Source of the DNA: Adenanthera pavonina | Taxonomy: Eukaryota > Streptophyta > Magnoliopsida > Fabales > Fabaceae | Direction of reading: 5' to 3' | Assembly: GCA_026686845.1 (NCBI GenBank) | Contig: JAIVEN010000008.1 | Location: 12,554,501 to 12,618,500 of the forward strand | Length of the DNA stretch: 64,000 nt | Part shown: one piece after another, positions 34,055-44,470 of the stretch | Layout of the letters: every line of letters begins with the position of its first letter | How positions within the stretch are numbered: the first letter of the stretch is position 1 | Program-made: the position numbers and the translations under genes | The notes under the pieces: model-generated | Told to the model about the DNA's origin: nothing | What the model saw: the letters and a program-made list of their open reading frames with translations, nothing else | The model's database searches: none

Positions 34055-36369
34055 TCATAGCTCATGGCTTGATGAAAAATTGCTGGGACGTCGAATGAGA
34101 CGATGATGAAAACGAGAGACTGGAATATCTTCACTAATTTGATCATCTTCACTGATTGAACCAATATAGTTGGCCTTGTTGGCTTTATCATCTGGATACT
34201 TTAGATTGATTTCGCCATCTTGATCAATCAAAATATCATTCCATCCATAAAATAAAAGAAGAATAATCCAAATAAAGAGATATTCAAGTTGATGAAACAA
34301 TGGAAGACGAGTTCCAAGAGGAAACCTTCCTAAAATTGGAGCAAATATGATGAAGAAAATGAAGATGAATCCAATGGCACTTATAACTTCTGAAAGCAAA
34401 GTGTCATTGCTCACAACCAAACGGATTGCAGCAAGAAATGCCAGAGGCATGGTTATAAGAGCCACATAAACAAAAAACTTAGCAACCCCATATACTCCTT
34501 CTGCAAAATGACGATCACCCAAAGGGACCCATAGAAGAATAATGGAACCGAGAGTGGAGCTATACATAGCGAACGTGTTGAAAGCCAAGAATATTTTGAA
34601 CAATGTTTGATCGGCTAAAATTACCATGCCTCTTTTCTTAGAGGCTGGATCATCTGAAGTGTAAAACCCACCTGGTTCTGTGAAACCAGCAGTAAATGTC
34701 AGTGGCAATCAGTATGGCCACAAGTAAGAGAGTGTTGGCTGCATCCTTCACGTTCCATTCTTTATTGGCAGATGCTACACATCGTTCTCTCAACATATTT
34801 TGTTGAAGGGGGACGCCGTCACTTTCTAAAATCACATCTGCTAGAAACTGCATAGTGATTGAATATATCAAACAGGTATATATTTACATTCTATATTTCT
34901 TTTATAAAAATGCAAGTATTTGGAATCAAAGCCTTTTGAAGAATTCTTGAAAGAAACATAACTGACAGATTATAAATGATACCTCTCGACGCGTCATTGG
35001 ATTTTTGCACTGCATCCAAACAATATCTCGAGATGTTAAGCCTTGGTTATTTTCTAGGTTCAAATTGACCTTTTTGTCTCGTGATAGGCGAAGTAGAGTC
35101 CAAAGGCACAAGTTTCTTGAAGCCAAATGCAGGGGGTATCTCCTCTTGAATTTCTTTCATTCACTGTTTCACCATGGATCTTGGGGCTTCTCAATATAGG
35201 TAGTTTACCATCTTGTTTTGTCCATTCATTGATGCAATATGAAGAATGTTTTGAGCAAAAATTTGGTAATGGGCCAATCTACACTAAGCAATTCATCAAC
35301 CACCTGAACATGGCCGCTTCCACAAGCAAGGTGAATTGGAAGGTTGTAGTTTGAGTTTCGTTGAAAAGTAAGGAGGGGAGATTTCTGTAGCAGTACACGA
35401 ACACCTTCTACGTAACCACTGCCCGCTGCATAATGAAGGGGAGTGTTTCCAGACGTATCTGCTAGAGGAATTAGCTCTGCTCTTTCATTCACCATCTCTT
35501 GCAATAGCGCTACACATAAATGCGAACACATGACAAGTGAAAGTGAAGCAAACCCAAAAGCAACATATTGATTAATTCATTTTGCATCACACACACATAT
35601 ACATATCAATATTGCGTTTTGATATGGCGGCATGAAGTGGAGAGTTTTGGCGGCAGTTAGAAATGACCTGGTCAGAGGGGTCGGGGAGTGGGATCTGCAT
35701 GAGATACGAAGAATTTGCACATCCCCAGTTTGGACTGCCAAATATATTTCTGATTTAGCAGGGTAAGTGTCCCAATAGCAGGGCAAAGTACTTTCACTTT
35801 GCTCCCTTTAAAAGAAGATCGAACCCTTCATGATGCTTGCTCAAAATAGCTTCGTGCAAAGCTGTATTCCCAGAAGTATCCTGTGACATGATAAAGTCCT
35901 CTTTACTGGTATCTTTAAATTTGGACAGAATGATCTTCATCACCCCAATATTCTTAGCTTTAGCAGCAACATGAAGCGGAGTCTCGCTCCTACTGTTTTT
36001 CACATTTAGCAAAAGATCATGATCAAGAAGCAACTCTGCAATCTTTTCTCTCCCATATTCAGCTGCAACAAGAAGCAATGAATCACCCGTGGCAGTGGGT
36101 CGTTGAAGTAAAATGGTTTTACAATCAAGTTGATTTTGGCCACATACATTTTCTAACACATCAAGAAACTTATCTACATCTACATTCTCATAACGAACAG
36201 CGTTGTACAACTCGGGATTCATGATTTCTTTAATGTAGCCTTGTTGCCAATGATTAATTGGTGAATTGAATGTCGTATTCAACAGTTCCTGCAGCCTTCT
36301 GCAGCATAGCGCTTTCCAGTCTGAATCGTTCGCTTCCAGAGGAATTTCCAAATGATCCGAATTGCTCAT
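34055..36369 (-). pseudogene. ACD6-like ankyrin-repeat / PGG-domain protein, frameshifted
   Basis: The minus-strand start ATG is at 36369. Exon 1 (36369 to about 35794) carries a divergent N-terminus and ankyrin repeats (GDSLLLVAAEYGREKIAELL, SETPLHVAAKAKNIG, GNTALHEAIL). It then loses frame; the next repeat (EIYLAVQTGDVQIL) lies in another frame near 35700-35760. A second exon begins at 35509 (GNTPLHYAAGSGYVEGV, LPIHLACGSGHVQVVDELL) and changes frame again between about 35250 and 35110. The last exon has the PGG domain (VKDAANTLLLVAILIAT, then FTEPGGF). A 2-nt loss near 34700 separates these two parts. Four hydrophobic segments follow and the stop is at 34055. ACD6-type proteins are membrane regulators of salicylate-linked defence. 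Several independent shifts mean a pseudogene or a poorly assembled allele. A GTAAGT near 37983 on the minus strand could be the donor of a 5' UTR exon. Confidence 0.85.
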
Positions 36370-37519
36370 TGTAATAGTGCCTGAATCCAATGTAAACCAA
36401 ATTGTTAATTAAAGATCTTGTTCAACTTAATTTCAGCAGAAGGGAGCCTGTATATGCATCAAGCAACACACAAACGATGAGTTGAAACAATTTTTTCTTC
36501 AATGAATCCTCATAAAACTTGGTGAGATAATCGCCAAGTTTCAATTTTCGGCACCAAATTCATTTTTACATTTTTTTAATTGATTTTGTCAGTAAACTTT
36601 TAATTGAATTGGTTTAAATAATTAAAATATAATTCACTTATTGCATTCTACAATTATTTATTTATTTTATTCTATAATGTATTAATTACATGCTAAATAT
36701 AATTTAATTGCTAAATGTTAATTCTAAAATCAAAATAATAGAATACAGTGTTAATTAAACAATAAAAATTTCAAATTCAATCTATTTAATATAAACACTA
36801 ACAAATAAATAAATATTCTTTTGTTAGCATCAGAATATCAACAAGCTAAATAGTAGCTAATTTACCAAAAATGTCCTTCTTAAATGAGTCGGATTTATAC
36901 TAAGAGACCATTGATTCTTAAGAGAAATAATTTAAAATACAAAATTACCAAAAATGCCCTTCTCTTCCCTATAGCTGGTCAACAACGTTGACTGATTGAC
37001 TGTCGGCTAGCAAACGTTGATCAGCGGTCACCGGCAGACAATGGTGGTGGAGAGTAAGGGAAGCTTGAGGGTAATTTAGTAAGAGCCTAATCATCAATTT
37101 TTTAATTTGAAAATATTAGAGGGGTTGGGGTTGTGGTCTTCGGCCATGGTCAACAAGAGACCCTGACCGTGTCAGAATTTCCCATGAAAAGTGCGTTCTA
37201 GATTTCTCACCAAACTTGATTCCGTATCTGAGCAATTGGTGACATTGACTTGACTAAGAGAAAATGCAGTGCTATTGGTGCTCCCAAAAATTTTTCTGTC
37301 ATTGGTGCAAGGAATCTCAGGCATTAATTTATGCCAGGAATTCAACAAGATCAGGGTGGGTTAATTTGTGGATGCCAAAGAAACAGAAGAAGCTGAGGAA
37401 CAAGAAGCTACTGAAGAAGTTGCAAGGCTAGATTAAGAAACAAAATGTCCTCATTTTATGCACAGCATCTTGGATGCTAGTAAAAGACTTGGAATTAAGC
37501 AAAAATGTTGATAATTATA

Positions 37520-37773
37520 CTTTCTCCATTCCATTTTATTTGTCATTGTAAAGTCTTTCTTAATAGATCAATAAAATTATTAAATACCTATACTATAATA
37601 AAATTTAATGATATTTTATCAAAACATTATTCACTTAAATGTTGAAAGAGGACTTCTACTTCACCTACCACTATTTTTAATTGAAATGTAAAATAGTAAA
37701 ATAAATAATTAATGCTTAAATTGGAAGATTTAGAACTTTCTAAAATATAAGATAAAATGAAACAAAGGAAATA
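37520..37773. mobile_element. Stowaway-like MITE (degenerate)
   Basis: The left end CTTTCTCCATTCCATTTTAT and the complement of the right end (TTATTTCCTTTGTTTCATT) form imperfect inverted ends flanked by TA, with AT-rich DNA inside. Confidence 0.45.
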
Positions 37774-39277
37774 ATAAAAAATCAACTGAATAAATCTGTT
37801 ATTGAGTCTTAGAAAAAGAAAAAAATATCATTCATGCCTTGCCTTTTAACTTCGATAGCATCATAATGAATAAATAAATATTTTTATTAGAATTAGAATA
37901 TTAACGAACGAATTACATTCAATAAGAAAAATGAACATGTAGAATAAAAATTGGGGAAACATAATATGAAACTAAATACTTACTTTAAGAAAGAAATGAA
38001 TGAAGAAGAAGAACAACTTTGTTTAATTTGTTGAGCGAATGGCGAGGAAGAAGTGAATGAAATGCTCCTTATGATCTGATGAATTCTGAATCAGTGAGGA
38101 GGAAGAAAGAAACTAAGCGAAATGGAAGCAGATAGAGAGTACCACAAGCTTTCAATTTATGTAAGTAACAGACAAGGGGGGCAGTTTGCATTCACGTACG
38201 TAGCAATAATAAGAGACCTTGACCGCGTCACATCAAATGCACAAGGAATTTAATCTCGTAATAAAATTCGCACCACTCGTTAAACCGTACTAAAGGATCA
38301 ATAGTTTAGTCTTATTTAAATTTGATAGCAGTAAAATTAATATTTTTTTAATTTTATATATTATATGTTATTAAAAATACTATTAATAAGTTTCGTAATA
38401 TAATATTAAAATTTAAATAAATTAATATTAATTTATAATCATATTTTGAGTTCAAAATAATCAAATAATATTATATTTTTATATTATTTATTAAACAAAT
38501 TTATTATTATTAATAATTATGTATCATATTAATGTTTATACAATATTATAATGAAAAAAAATTTATATAAAAAATAATACTATTTAGTATTAAAAATAAT
38601 AATATTTTATCTTAAAAATTAAAAAATTAAAAAAATTATGATTAGTTCGAACCAGTTTTGGATCGGTTCACAACCAATTTTATCGATTTAAGCCCGATTT
38701 CACTGATTTTTTACTGATTCTCACTTGTTTTGAAATCCTTCGGTTCTCTTCTTTTTCCTGGTTAGACCTATCACCAGTTTTTGGTTCAATCAATCAAACT
38801 ATTCGATCCGATTTTTAATACATTAATTTAAGTACAAAGAGAGAAGAAAAGACTTAAAAAAGTGAGGGTTTTAATGAATATGTAATATATCATTTATTTT
38901 GATATATGTATGATCCGAATATATATATTAATAAAAATATATATTGATATAAATATAATTAATATATAATGCTCCATTTGGTTTAAAATATAAGAGACTT
39001 TTTAAAGAGTTGTTTTGGTTCAAATTATAAGTAATAGATAGACTATGTCTGATACATCTAACAATTTATTCTACTCATGTCTTTTATTAAATAACCTATT
39101 TTTTTGACTTTTGCAAGTGAAAACTAGCAATAGGAGTAGTAATTAAATATAATTAAATTTAGGGTGGAAGTTTAAACATTAGATTGGGGGCATTCATGGA
39201 AAATAATTTCAATTTATAATGAACTTAAGAGGGCTAACTATTTTTAACCATTTTTCTTAATATTGGTAAGGTAGTTA

Positions 39278-39974
39278 GGGATGTTTACGGGTTGGGACAG
39301 GTCGGGTATCACCTTGGTCCGGTGTTTGGCCCGGAACACCCCCCGGGCCAAGCAAAATGGCTTGCGACTCGGTTAGGCCCGGTCCTTCACCGAGCCGAGA
39401 CCGGGTCAATACCGGACTGGGTTTGACCTGGTATAAAAATAAATATTAAAAAATAAATAAATAATAATTTAATTTAATTTTTTAATAAAATTTAACTATT
39501 TTCATTTAATATATATTCTTATAACAAATAATATTGGGTTAAAAAGTAACATTTATCAAAATTATAAATACTCAACAATTATACATTATTTATTTTATAT
39601 AATATTAAGTTAAGAAATAAATTTAAAATTTGAAATAAAATTAAAAATTGGAATAATAAAATACATGTATTATAATTATAAAATTAATTTATTACATGAG
39701 GCATATGAAGGAAAAACAATTAGATAAAATTATTTAATATTTTTAACAAATAAAGGAAAATAAAAAAAAAATAATATATACCGGGCCGGACTAGCATGGG
39801 CCTGTGACTTACCCGAGGACCGGCCCCGCCCAGTCCTCTTTTTGACTCGGCTCAGTTCCATTTCAAGACTTTTTCTTTTTTGGCCCGGCCCGGTTCCATT
39901 TCAAGACTTTTTCTTTTTTTCCTGGCCCGACCCGGCCCGAAATGATTGGGCCTCCGAGCCCATTGAATAGCCCT
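39278..39974. mobile_element. GC-rich-ended MITE-like element
   Basis: Begins GGGATGTTTACGGGTTGGG and ends with the complement of TAGGGCTATTCAATGGGC. Both arms are dense in GGCCCGG and CCGGGCC motifs, and the middle (39430-39780) is almost pure A/T. AGTTAG occurs on both sides (39273-39278 and 39976-39981), a possible target duplication. The right arm contains a 45-bp tandem duplication (GGTTCCATTTCAAGAC unit). No ORF. Confidence 0.55.
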
Positions 39975-40027
39975 AAAGTTAGTTATTTATACTTTATATT
40001 GAAGACCAAATGTAGGATTAATTATTA

Positions 40028-40618
40028 CTCCCTTTGATCCTATTTATAAGAGGAAAAAAAAACTATTTTACGAATATTAAAAAAATAGTTTTGATTAGTT
40101 AAAACTAATTAATTTGTCTCACATTTTAAATTTCTTTTACAGTTACACCTATTTAATTTAATACTACTCATTCCGATATTAAATATAAGACACTTTCAAC
40201 TGTCTTAAACATCTAAAGAAAAGGAATTGGATAATTAAATTTGTTAAAAAATTATAATATTTTTTACTATTTATCCTTATTAATTATATTATCTTTCATA
40301 TTTTTCATATCATTTATCTCTCATTTATTAATTATAGACTAAAGGGTATAAAAGAAAAAAAATAATAAATACACTAGACAACATTGCAATTATATTTGGG
40401 ACCAAATAATACTTCTAGAAGGTTTCTTATATTTAGGATGGGAGGGAGTGATTTGAATTATTAATGTATTTAATGCACCATTAATTTCTTTTTGAAAAGC
40501 CTTAATAAGGGATAATTTTAGAAAAAAATTTAATGTACCATTGACTCCTTTTTTTACCTTATATTTATGACCACTAAAAGAAAGAAATTTTACCTTATAA
40601 ATAAGATCAGATGGAGTG
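40028..40618. mobile_element. Stowaway-like MITE (outer, interrupted)
   Basis: TA-flanked inverted ends: left CTCCCTTTGATCCTATTTAT, right complement CACTCCATCTGATCTTATTT. Without the inserted element at 40167-40448 it would be about 310 bp. Confidence 0.65.
40167..40448. mobile_element. Stowaway-like MITE nested in the outer MITE
   Basis: Inverted ends CTCATTCCGATATTAAATAT (left) and the complement of the right end, CTCCCTCCCATCCTAAATAT. TA lies at the left and TG (a likely mutated TA) at the right. Confidence 0.65.
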
Positions 40619-40638
40619 TATATATTATATACCAATTA

Positions 40639-40882
40639 CTCGCTCAGTTCCAAAACTTTTGTTTTTTAGACTTTTGATTTTGTTTCAAAACTTTTATTAT
40701 TTTATAATTTCAAAACTTAGTTAATTCTCTTTCTCCAACTATACCTTCATTTATTACAATTAATATTTTCTCCTTTTTTTGTCTTAGTTACAGTAGATTA
40801 ATTAAATGAGGATATATTAATTAATGATTTCTTAATCTATATATCATAATTTTAAATAACAAAAATTTTGAAATAAATGGAG
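40639..40882. mobile_element. Stowaway-like MITE
   Basis: TA-flanked inverted ends: CTCGCTCAGTTCCAAAACTT (left) and the complement of the right end, CTCCATTTATTTCAAAATTT. About 244 bp, no ORF. Confidence 0.6.
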
Positions 40883-41160
40883 TAATTTTTTTTCATTATT
40901 TGGCTCAAAAAGCAAAAATAATTGCGTATAACTATGACAAACATTGGGAGAATGACATTGAAAGACCTTCTAAGAAACAACACTGAAAGTTAAAAAAAAT
41001 ACGATAAAAGACTTAGGTTCTTGGGTAAAAAAAGAAAAATAATTTGTGATACTCAAAATACCCTTAAGTTATTTTATGAACTTATAAATTAGTTCATAAA
41101 TTGCAGAAGATCAATTATAAATTTTGTAAACCTAAGTTGTAATTTTTTATGGAGGAATTA

Positions 41161-43613
41161 TAAGTGGAAAGAAGTTCACATTCTTATACTTGCAAATTAA
41201 AAAAATCCTGTTTTTCTAAAAAGAAAAAACAATTAAGTGGTAAATTCTATCAAAACTGCATAATAAATTCTCAAAGAGAAGTTGTATATGGAAGGAAATA
41301 TGTAACAATCCTCATTACATTGTCTCTAACTTCGTCTCTTACTAACCAAGTGTTATTATTATTGTACACAGTACCGGAGGAAACATGATGGAGGAAAAGT
41401 TCAAGTGGAGGTTAAAAGAGCTCCACACCGCGGTGAGAGAGCTCCAGAATGACATTTTCTGGTTGAAACCAATGGTGCCATGGTGGGCTTACCTAGGACA
41501 GTGGTGGTGGCAAGAATCAAGACTTTTGTTTAAATCCGAATCATTTCAGTTGGACAAAAAGGAAAGAAATAGAGGGAGTGACGAAGAAGTAGCAAGGAGC
41601 TTTGCTAGGGTTTGCAATTTTTGACCATTGGGAGTAGTTTTCAGCCTCTTGAAGCTTGGATCATGGTTGCTAAGTGATCCCTACTCCTCCTTCTCCATTT
41701 TCTTCGGTTTTGAGTTGGGTTTTCTTATATATATATTTGGATCTTTGGTTTTGGCCAAAATCCACTGATTAAAATAGATAAAATAGGGTTAATGGAGTAT
41801 GTATTGGTGTGTGTGTTACTTGGGTATGAGTTTTAGAAGGAGTATGCTTGATTTGAGCTTAACCTTAGGTTGGTATCACGTGTGGAAGCAAGGAATCCAA
41901 GTTGTATATGATTGATTTGTGCTTGAATGGTCTTAATGAGCTCAATGATGAATGAGAATGATGTTAGAACCTTGGGTTAGGCCTAAATAGCCAAATTGTG
42001 ATGTTTGGTTGAATGGTATTGTATGTTAATTGAGGTATTATGATAATGTGAAGGTTATTTGGTTGGTTGAAAGGGGTCGAGTATGCTGGACAACTCGAGA
42101 AGCTTATGCAATCACGTGTGTGTGGTATTAACAACCTGGGGTAACTAAGTGTTTGTATTGTATATATATATGTTATATGTTGGTATATATGTGTATATAT
42201 GCATGTTTCCATTCATACCATGATATGGATATGTAAGTGTGCATGGTTTGTCTTTATATCGTGGTCTGCACACAACTAGACACATAGGGTATGATGATTG
42301 TGATGATTAGAGATGATGATGATGATGTGACATTACATGTTGCATGCATGACATTGTGAAACATGATGATGATTATAGGATGATATGAGCATCACCACAT
42401 GACATTGTGAGATTGGGATATATGGTAGAATGGGTGGTGATGATGATATGATATACTATGATATGATGATATGATATATAATAAGGAAGGATAAGGATGT
42501 GATCCCTATTGCTAAATCCTCTCCTATGGCCAAGGGAGCCAGGCAGCAGTAGACTACACCTTCCCTAAATCTCCACTAATTCGAGGTGGTCCAGGGAAAT
42601 GAGAGCCATGGTCTGAGCACTAGTGTAACTTTTGGCTAAATTGCATTAGTATAAGGTGAGCTTGGTGATGTCTCAGAATCAGTCTTCACCAACTGTTGGA
42701 AAGGAATCACCTATATGAAATGTCATGTTGTGACAACAACTCATGGTTCTAGCTGTGTGCGAGGGAGATATGCATTCCATTTAACATTATATTCATGAGA
42801 TTGTATGAGTTATATGTATATATGCGTGTGGTTGTCCCTAGTTACTGAGACTTTGTTTCACACCCCTTTCCCATTGACTAACATTTCAGGTGAATGTTCT
42901 TGTACTAGTCCAAAGAAGACAAGAGAGTAGTGTACCGCTCGTGACAATATCAAGTCTATGTAATGTTTTGTGTAGAGTTGTGTATTTTGTGCCAAGTAGG
43001 ATAGTATAATTGTAATAGATGTATGTTTATGTATGGTGGTTGAATATGATGGTTATATATGATATTGATGTGGAATGGTGTTAGATATGCTAATGTGTGA
43101 TGCATGTATGGTTTGGGGTGTCGAGAAGTTTGTATGGAAGTATTTGTGTGCCCAAAGGGAGTTTTTGGCCAAGTATGTGAGTTTTGGGCCAATAGCCCGC
43201 TTTGTCAATTTGGGGTTCAAGGGAATCAAATCTCAGAGGAGTGATTTCTTTGAGGTGAATCCTCTTTAGACAAGTTGGTTAAGTGAATTAGGACCTATGT
43301 GAATGGTTCCAAATGATCAAATTGCCTTTGGTGGCAAATGGGAGTTGTAAGTTGTGAGTTTTAGTCAAAAAGTGGTAAAAACATTATCAGATGTCCAAAT
43401 TCTCCATATGAAGTCAGATTGAAGTAAAATTGGAGTCCATGGTTAGATTGGGACAAGACTGATATGTAAGAGTTGGAATCAGGTCAATCAGAGGTCAGAG
43501 CATAAAGTTATGCGCATCGAAAGTTCATCCTGGAAGTTGGATTTTGCTGATGTTGTATCAGCACAGAGGCGTCGTGGCGCTAGAATTCTAGGCTGCAGCA
43601 TCAAAGAACCATC
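41161..43613. other. Old LTR-like repetitive DNA, unclassified
   Basis: No gene recognised. The composition (G/T-rich with GATGATATGA runs), the promoter-proximal-like block near 42500-42900 (GAGAGCCATGGTCTGAGCAC, CACCCCTTCCCATT) and the phrase GGCGTCGTGGCGC near 43568 resemble LTRs of plant Ty3/gypsy elements. I cannot find a partner repeat or coding region. The gypsy element starting at 43614 appears inserted into it. Confidence 0.35.
42290..42480. repeat. GAT/ATG-rich microsatellite
   Basis: Repeated ATGATG, GATATGAT and ACATGATG phrases over about 190 bp. Confidence 0.7.
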
Positions 43614-44456
43614 TGATAGAAGCAGGGTGAACCTCCCAAGAACAAGTCTTAGGCAACTTAAGAACCCAGAGTAATAACAAAAAACAATGGTAGCAACCCA
43701 ATGCAATTGAGAGATCGAATGGAATCTCTAGAGAAAACTCTAGCAACCCCAAACACAAGACGCCGCAAGAGTTGGTCAATTCTCTTGACAAGTCGAATCC
43801 GTATTCTAGGAAGAACACAAAGAACCTTAACAATCTCACATGAAATTGAAGAGAAAAATGACTCAAAATATTATTCAAATATGATTTGCAAAGTGGCACC
43901 ATGTGGTCTTTAAATAATAATAGAAATCCTAATCCTAATCCTAATAGGATAAGTGATTCCTTATAGATAAGACTTATCCTTTTGTTTTTGAATTTTAAAT
44001 TCAAATTTGAATTAAATCTTAAGTAGGCCTTATAAATACAAGTGAGAACCAGTTAAAACTGATCTAATCTAATCTGGAAAAAATCAAGTCAAAAATAAAA
44101 CAAAAATTCAAAATAAATTAAAAAGGAATAAATCTAATTCTAAAGTCACATGACTCATTAATGAAGCACATGACTTCTTTTAATCAAGCTCTTCTATTTG
44201 GACTTGGGTTGGGTCTTTAAGATCTTCAAATTGGGCCTCCAAATAAATGATCGTTCTTTTTGAATTAGAATTAGGGGCCATTTGCTTTAAGTCTTCCAAA
44301 TAGATGGGCTCTTTCCCCTTAAGCTCTCGGATTAATCCTTGCAGGGTCTCTTTCATGGCTTTTGTCCTACCTCTTGTTATTGGGCCTCCTACTCCTTGAA
44401 GAGGGTCTTTAGGCACATTGGATTTCTATGATTGAGAGTTCACTTGTTCTCTATCA
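43614..44456 (-). repeat. 3' LTR of gypsy element
   Basis: 843 bp, plus strand TG...CA. The first 200 bp align with 51506-51705 and the next part with 63878-64000. It is followed by a pyrimidine run (44457-44470), the complement of the purine tract. The flanking CCATC (43609-43613) would be the target duplication, but the partner lies outside the window. Confidence 0.88.
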
Positions 44457-44470
44457 TTCCCTCCCTCTTC
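44457..44470 (-). other. Polypurine tract of gypsy element
   Basis: The plus strand TTCCCTCCCTCTTC gives a purine-only minus strand directly next to the 3' LTR. Confidence 0.7.

Larger units (their letters stand above)
36370..41160. other. AT-rich intergenic region with MITE cluster
   Basis: No coding gene recognised over 4.8 kb. It holds the MITE-like elements listed separately, a nearly pure A/T block (38340-38640) and, just after it, CGGTT/AACCAGTT-rich sequence (38640-38830) resembling ends of other small repeats that I could not delimit. Confidence 0.6.

Noticed and set aside
38340..38640. AT-only block considered as a replication origin or matrix attachment site
   Set aside because: Composition alone; no recognisable motif set, so not annotated as such.
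41385..41624. 79-codon open frame (WRLKELHTAVRELQNDIFW)
   Set aside because: No family recognised, embedded in LTR-like DNA, no splice context; kept only as part of the unclassified region.
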